Shown in pieces: positions 59,651 to 64,000 of a DNA stretch of 64,000 bases; position 1 is the first letter of the stretch, and every line of letters starts with the position of its first letter. Below the pieces are notes generated by a model. That model was not told the DNA's origin and did not search any database. It worked only from the letters and a program-made list of their open reading frames with translations. The stretch is from Cepaea hortensis. Lineage: Eukaryota > Mollusca > Gastropoda > Stylommatophora > Helicidae. The stretch lies in NCBI GenBank assembly GCA_963921405.1, contig OY992892.1, positions 89,818,992 through 89,882,991 on the forward strand, read 5' to 3'. A program made the translations under genes and the position numbers.

Positions 59651-60330
59651 TGCGCATGCAGTAAAATACACGCCCTTCTTCTACGCCCTGAGATGGACAT
59701 CGCAGACACCGTCGGCATGAATGTTCACGAGGCAGGAGTACTGTCACACCATGGAGAAACATGTAGGAGATTCGCGAGGAGAGCAACGCTCTACACAGTG
59801 TCTGCTACATGATGTTGATGCATGTGGCATACAATAATCCGCCATCCCCCGTTGACATGTTCCTTAAATGTATCTTTCTGTCTTATCCTCCTTCAGAGCA
59901 TCTAAACTACACATGTTGCCTGCCCGATGCATGTCCGGCAATATTCGTGTAAAGAATCAAATGAAAACCGTTGACATAACAACTGGACATATAAACACTG
60001 AAACAAGATCATTTGTCCAAATCAAAAGGAACCGACAATTAAAATGCATAGGAACATCAAAACAATACTCGTCATATCTGATCGTGCACTCAGTCCTGTA
60101 AACATATGATAGCCCTAACTTGTCAAATACTAAAGGCATATTCCTGTATGAGCAATTGTTTGTCAGTTGTATGAACGGAAAGGTGGGGTAAGCAAATATC
60201 ACGTATATAGAAAAATAAACGGCAAGAGAAGCAGGGGAATACATGGGACGATGTCTATGGGAAGTGCAAGCAACTAGGAAAATCATTGCACGGGTAAACA
60301 ACTCCCGCTTCATCAGAAGAAAGTCATGGT
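59650..60330. other. No gene recognised
   Basis: Unassigned. Short frames lack domain signatures. Confidence 0.4.
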
Positions 60331-60332
<2 letters not shown>

Positions 60333-60402
<70 letters not shown>

Positions 60403-60540
60403 CACACACACACACACATACACACAAACACACACATATGTATATATGCGAATCTATGCGAATTATATGTGTGTGTGTGTGTGTGTGTCTGTCTGTCTGT
60501 GTGTGTGTGAGTATATGTATTATGTCTGTGTGTGTGAGTG
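60333..60540. repeat. (CT)n(CA)n and (GT)n microsatellites
   Basis: (CT)n at 60333-60400, (CA)n at 60401-60437 and GT-rich sequence at 60467-60540. Confidence 0.95.
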
Positions 60541-60738
60541 GAACGATGTTTCAGGGATTATCACTAATAGATTTGATCCAGAACACCACGGAGCGACATC
60601 TGTGGAAAAGGATGACGCCTACACCAGTTGACATGCCATATGAAAATGATGATAGTGATATTGTGTCTATGTGCGTGAACGCATATGTGTGTGTGTGTAT
60701 GCCTATGTGTGTATGCCAATGTATGTTGTCTCTGTGTA

Positions 60739-61675
60739 TTAGGGACGTTCATTTGAAACCAGTTCCAATGGCTTTATTACACAAGCATGATAGGAGCATT
60801 AACAGGCGTGGTAGAATTAAACAAAGCAATTATTTTGAATGAATTATGCACCATGGGTTGGTCAGAAGAAGTCGCCGTACACATTCAGGCAAGCATCCCA
60901 TTGCTTAGGTAGGCGGCGAATGCCTTCCGCAAAAAAAGGATTGTGGTTGCTTACTAAACCAAGTGTTTACCGCGTTCATTACGTCTGCATCTGTGTGAAA
61001 TCGTTGCCCCTTGAGAGCTTTTTAAGAGGTGCGAAGAAATTAAAATCACATGGTGACAAATGAGGACTATAGGCTGGATGTTCCAGAATTGCCCACGTCT
61101 TCCTTGCCAATGCTTCGTGCAAAATCTTTGCGACATGCGGACGAGCATTATCGCGCAACAAAATCACACCGTGAAAAAGCATGCCAGGTCATTTATTCTT
61201 TATGGCCTTTTGCAGCTTGTCTAGTGTTTGCAAGTAGTGGGTAGAGTTGATGTTTACACCAGGTTTTTTAACGTCGGCCAACAATAGCCCTTCGGGATAA
61301 AAAAAAATGCGCTCAGAATAACCTTACCTGCAGAAACATGTAACTTGAATGTTTGGGTTTTGGTGATACATCATGCTTCCATTGCATGCTCTCTCTTTTG
61401 CTGCTCGGCTCAAAGTAGTGACACCATGATTCATCGCCTGCCACTATGCGGAAGAGAAATGCATCACCCTCCACTCTGTAAAGCAGCAAGTGGTTCAAAC
61501 ACCATCTCATCTCTTCTTCTTTTTGGTGGGTAGTCAACATCCGTGGTACCCACTGTGAACATACCTTCCGATATTGCAGTTTCTTACGAACGCCCTTTTG
61601 AATTGTCCCAACTGACACATCAAATTCTTTATCTAGCGAACTTATGCTTCGACAACGCTTCATCTGTACTGCTGC

Positions 61676-61711
<36 letters not shown>

Positions 61712-62110
61712 GGGGGGGGGGGGGGGGGAACAATATGCGCTTGACTCGCCGTCGAATATCTGTCATGAATTGACGTCATTTCCGAAACATTCGTGCCCAG
61801 TCTGTCACTGTTGTCTTTGACACACATTTGTTACTGTACGCTGCCTGCATTCTTCAATGAATGTCCACTGGGCGACATCCTTTAAATGAAAGAAACTGAA
61901 TCACCGCTGTTTGAGCTTCTTTGGACGGATTTTGGATCACCCCGGCCAATTTCTTAACGGTCAGAAACAGAACCTATGCATCATGGGACGATAAGCACGT
62001 GCTCTTGTATTTATTGGTCAGTACTTATCACATGACTATGACATGATCATGTTCAACGTACGCAATTGCGCGCGGAGCGACACGAACGGATTTCAAATGA
62101 ACGCCCCTTA
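60739..62110 (-). mobile_element. Mariner transposon, end to end, with broken transposase
   Basis: The inverted ends are ttagggacgttcatttgaaa on the left and the complement taaggggcgttcatttgaaa on the right, with TA outside (60737-60738, 62111-62112). The - strand transposase has an HTH remnant (VSKTTVTDWARMF, about 61800), GDESWCHYF (first Asp, 61433-61435), RDNARPHVA (second Asp, 61150-61152) and SPCDFNFF (third Asp). Exactly 34 residues separate the last two Asp, the mariner D34D signature. Frameshifts, stops and a T/G homopolymer break it, so it is inactive. Length 1,372 bp is normal. Confidence 0.9.
61681..61728. repeat. T(30)G(18) homopolymer pair
   Basis: A pure T-run is followed directly by a pure G-run, inside the mariner transposase region and absent from normal family members. 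Confidence 0.95.
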
Positions 62111-62559
62111 TACAAAGTAATGAATTAATCACCCAAATAAACGAGAAGTAGATTGTGAGCTTTACTAAAACACGACTACAAGAGACATATTGCACGTTGC
62201 GGCCAAAGCCTTCGTCAGCACAGGACAAACAAATACAAACCAACACAAAACTACATGAAACCCACTATGACAATATTAAACTATTAAACTAATTAAATTA
62301 AATGTACTCATCTGAATACCGTGTCCTAGCTTGGAAGGTCTGACACACGTAGGGCGCCAGTGGATCAATAGACCGGATGTATGGTACACGGGTCAAAGGT
62401 CAAACGGGAAGGGAGTGGGGTGGAGACGCGCCCATGTGTGCGGAAAAGTGAAATTAGAGACCGGCAAAGATGTTACGGACGCAGATGACAATTAGCAATT
62501 ATCGTTAAGCGCTCGAAACACCGCTGTGGAAACCTATATAGTGTTAGTACACACAGAGA

Positions 62560-62660
62560 GGCATGAGTGGCGGTCGTTCAGAAAATGATGGCAAAACACC
62601 GAACGTAAATCCGCCAAGAGAGTTGACTGTGATGTCATACAAAAGATCTGCACGTACCCA
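62560..62660 (+). mobile_element. SINE family A fragment in the Penelope 3' region
   Basis: ggtcgttcagaaaatgatgg caaaacaccgaacgtaaat, then gactgtgatgtcatacaaaa. Diverged. Confidence 0.5.
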
Positions 62661-62703
62661 GATGGTGGACTGTAAGCTAGGGGTGGGAGGGTGGGGTGGG
62701 AAG

Positions 62704-64000
62704 TTAAATGAAGCTGTGTTGGACATTAAGGCCGTGAGGGGAGAGTGTGCCCAACTGGAAGATGAGACGGTGTTCCAATGTCTTCCGATCCCGTTCGTGG
62801 GATGCGCATGATTTGATGGCCGTGACCTGTATGTCGGCTACGCCATGGTGGTCAGGACTGTTGAAATGTATGGATACTGGTTTGTGGGCGCCGCTGGTGA
62901 TGTCAGAAAGATGTTGTCGAAATCTGTCCCCAAGACGTAAGCCTATCTCACCGACATATCTCATGTCGCAACGTGTTCAGGTAATCGCATAGATGACGTT
63001 GCGACTGATGCATGAGAAACCCTCACGGATGTGGAAGGTCGTCTTAGGGAATGTCAGACTCTGGGTTTGAAGTACGTATGGACAGGTCTTGCAAACCGAT
63101 CGAAGACACGCCATCGTGCCAGGAAGAGACTGGTGAGGTTGGGGTAGCCTGCTATGGACCAGCACATCTCTGAGGTTACGATCCCGCTTATATGCCACTA
63201 GAGGAGCCTCTGAGAAGACATCACGAGTGGTCGATTCCGCCCGGGGAATGGATAGATGTTTAAAAAGGATATTCTTGACAGCAATATTGTCGGGATGATA
63301 AGTAAGTGAGAGGACAGGTCTATTGTTTCGTGGTTTCGGCCTGGAGGAGAGAGCCTCAGTGCGACTGATAGACTGGCAGCGGTGAAGAGCTGTAGATAGA
63401 ACATTATCAGGATAGCCACGAAGGCGAAAGAAATCAAGCATCTCGTGGGCTTTTTGATGGAAGTCGTTGTTATACTGGCAAAGTCGTCGGAGACGTAACA
63501 GTTGGGAGAAAGGAATAGAACGTTTGCACGAGGGAGGGTGGGAGGAGGTATAGAGAAGGAATGAGTGCGAGTCAGTTGGTTTATAATAAACCGTCGTGCA
63601 TAGACCAGCGGAACCTAAAGAGACTGTGAGGTCTAAGAAATTGACAGCCGACGAAGAAATGGTGAAGGTAAGTTTGATGCTGGGATGGAAGTCTGAAAAA
63701 AAGGCAATGAAGTTCTGTAGGTCAGGCAAGGGCATGTCGGAGACACCAAAGCAGTCGTCAATGTACCTCCTGTAGAGCTCCGGGAGCCTACCGGTGTACT
63801 GACTCCATACCTGGTGCTCCAGATAGCCCATGAAGAGGCAGGCATAACTGGGACCCATCTTAGTACCCATGGCCACACCGCTGATCTGGTCGAAGTAGTC
63901 CCCATTGAACTCAAACGAGTTGAGGTTGAGGACTAACTCCGCAAGACGCAGTAATGGTCCAGTGGCTATCGAGGGATTAAGCCTTTTCTCCAAGAAAAAT
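62704..64000 (-). pseudogene. Penelope-like RT / GIY-YIG protein with nonsense mutation
   Basis: The frame enters from the right window edge. Counting from the Met at 63993, RT motifs are GVAMGTKMGPSYACLFMG (residues 39-56) and the catalytic YIDD (77-80), followed by thumb sequence with NFLDL. After VIYAIT a TGA stop (62977-62979) interrupts the same frame, which then continues CD..YVGEIG, the second half of GIY-YIG, then RFRQH and an ERxxxE-like segment to 62704. Related proteins have a Cys at the stop position, so TGC to TGA is a likely single change. The RT part otherwise looks intact, so this copy is fairly young. Confidence 0.88.

Larger units (their letters stand above)
62115..64000 (-). 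mobile_element. Penelope-like element, 3' portion
   Basis: The - strand encodes RT then GIY-YIG endonuclease, the hallmark order of Penelope-like elements. The 3' UTR includes gacgaaggctttggccgcaa (complement at 62200-62219), a motif common in this group. It directly abuts the right end of the mariner. The 5' part lies beyond the window. Confidence 0.88.

Overview
This is eukaryotic nuclear DNA, most likely from a mollusc (gastropod-like) or another lophotrochozoan. It has small EGF-like exons bounded by phase-1 introns, many long microsatellites, many tRNA-derived SINEs, 5'-truncated LINEs, a Penelope-like element, mariner and Tigger/pogo DNA transposons, and no prokaryotic gene organisation. 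The species call is an inference; the window carries no rRNA or mitochondrial marker to confirm it.

Only one host gene is well supported. It lies on the + strand between 986 and about 18,960 (or 29,275). Four cysteine-rich exons (986-1222, 2255-2380, 9786-9917, 14437-14571) encode five EGF-like repeats of the MEGF/scavenger-receptor-F style. All have AG/GT borders and all are phase 1-1. They are followed by an exon (18789-18958) encoding one transmembrane helix and a short cytoplasmic tail with a stop. A second, diverged but intact copy of that transmembrane/tail exon lies at 29103-29275 inside a segmental duplication (about 17.3-19.4 kb versus 27.4-32.9 kb). The 5' end of the gene lies upstream of the window.

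The rest is repeat DNA. From 1 to 17 kb the introns hold LINE and SINE pieces, MITE-like elements, tandem repeats and a TG-rich retroposon with a (TTCG)n tail. From 19.4 to 22 kb there is a decayed coding-like stretch on the - strand that I cannot assign. From 22.15 to 25.76 kb there is a minisatellite of about 45 bp period. At 29.75-32.82 kb a Tigger-like transposon keeps only its CENP-B-type DNA-binding region and is split by the TG-rich retroposon. The matching site in the other duplicate looks like an excision footprint.

From 36.9 to 53.0 kb there is a nest of insertions whose target-site duplications can be read directly. At its centre, 39169-52720, is a tandem array LTR-internal-LTR-internal-LTR of a coding-poor LTR retrotransposon with LTRs of about 2.86 kb. 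It has one TSD (tatt) around the whole array and sits in the RNase H region of an older LINE. The last LTR is a mosaic: its first 2 kb matches the others and its last 0.8 kb is clearly diverged.

From 54.96 to 59.35 kb there is a 57-bp minisatellite of about 77 units with a 1,596-bp higher-order repeat. The 45-bp and 57-bp arrays both resemble the tRNA-like head of SINEs found elsewhere in the window. The right end holds a complete but broken mariner (60739-62110) and the 3' half of a Penelope-like element (62115 to the window end, - strand) with a stop codon between its reverse transcriptase and GIY-YIG domains.
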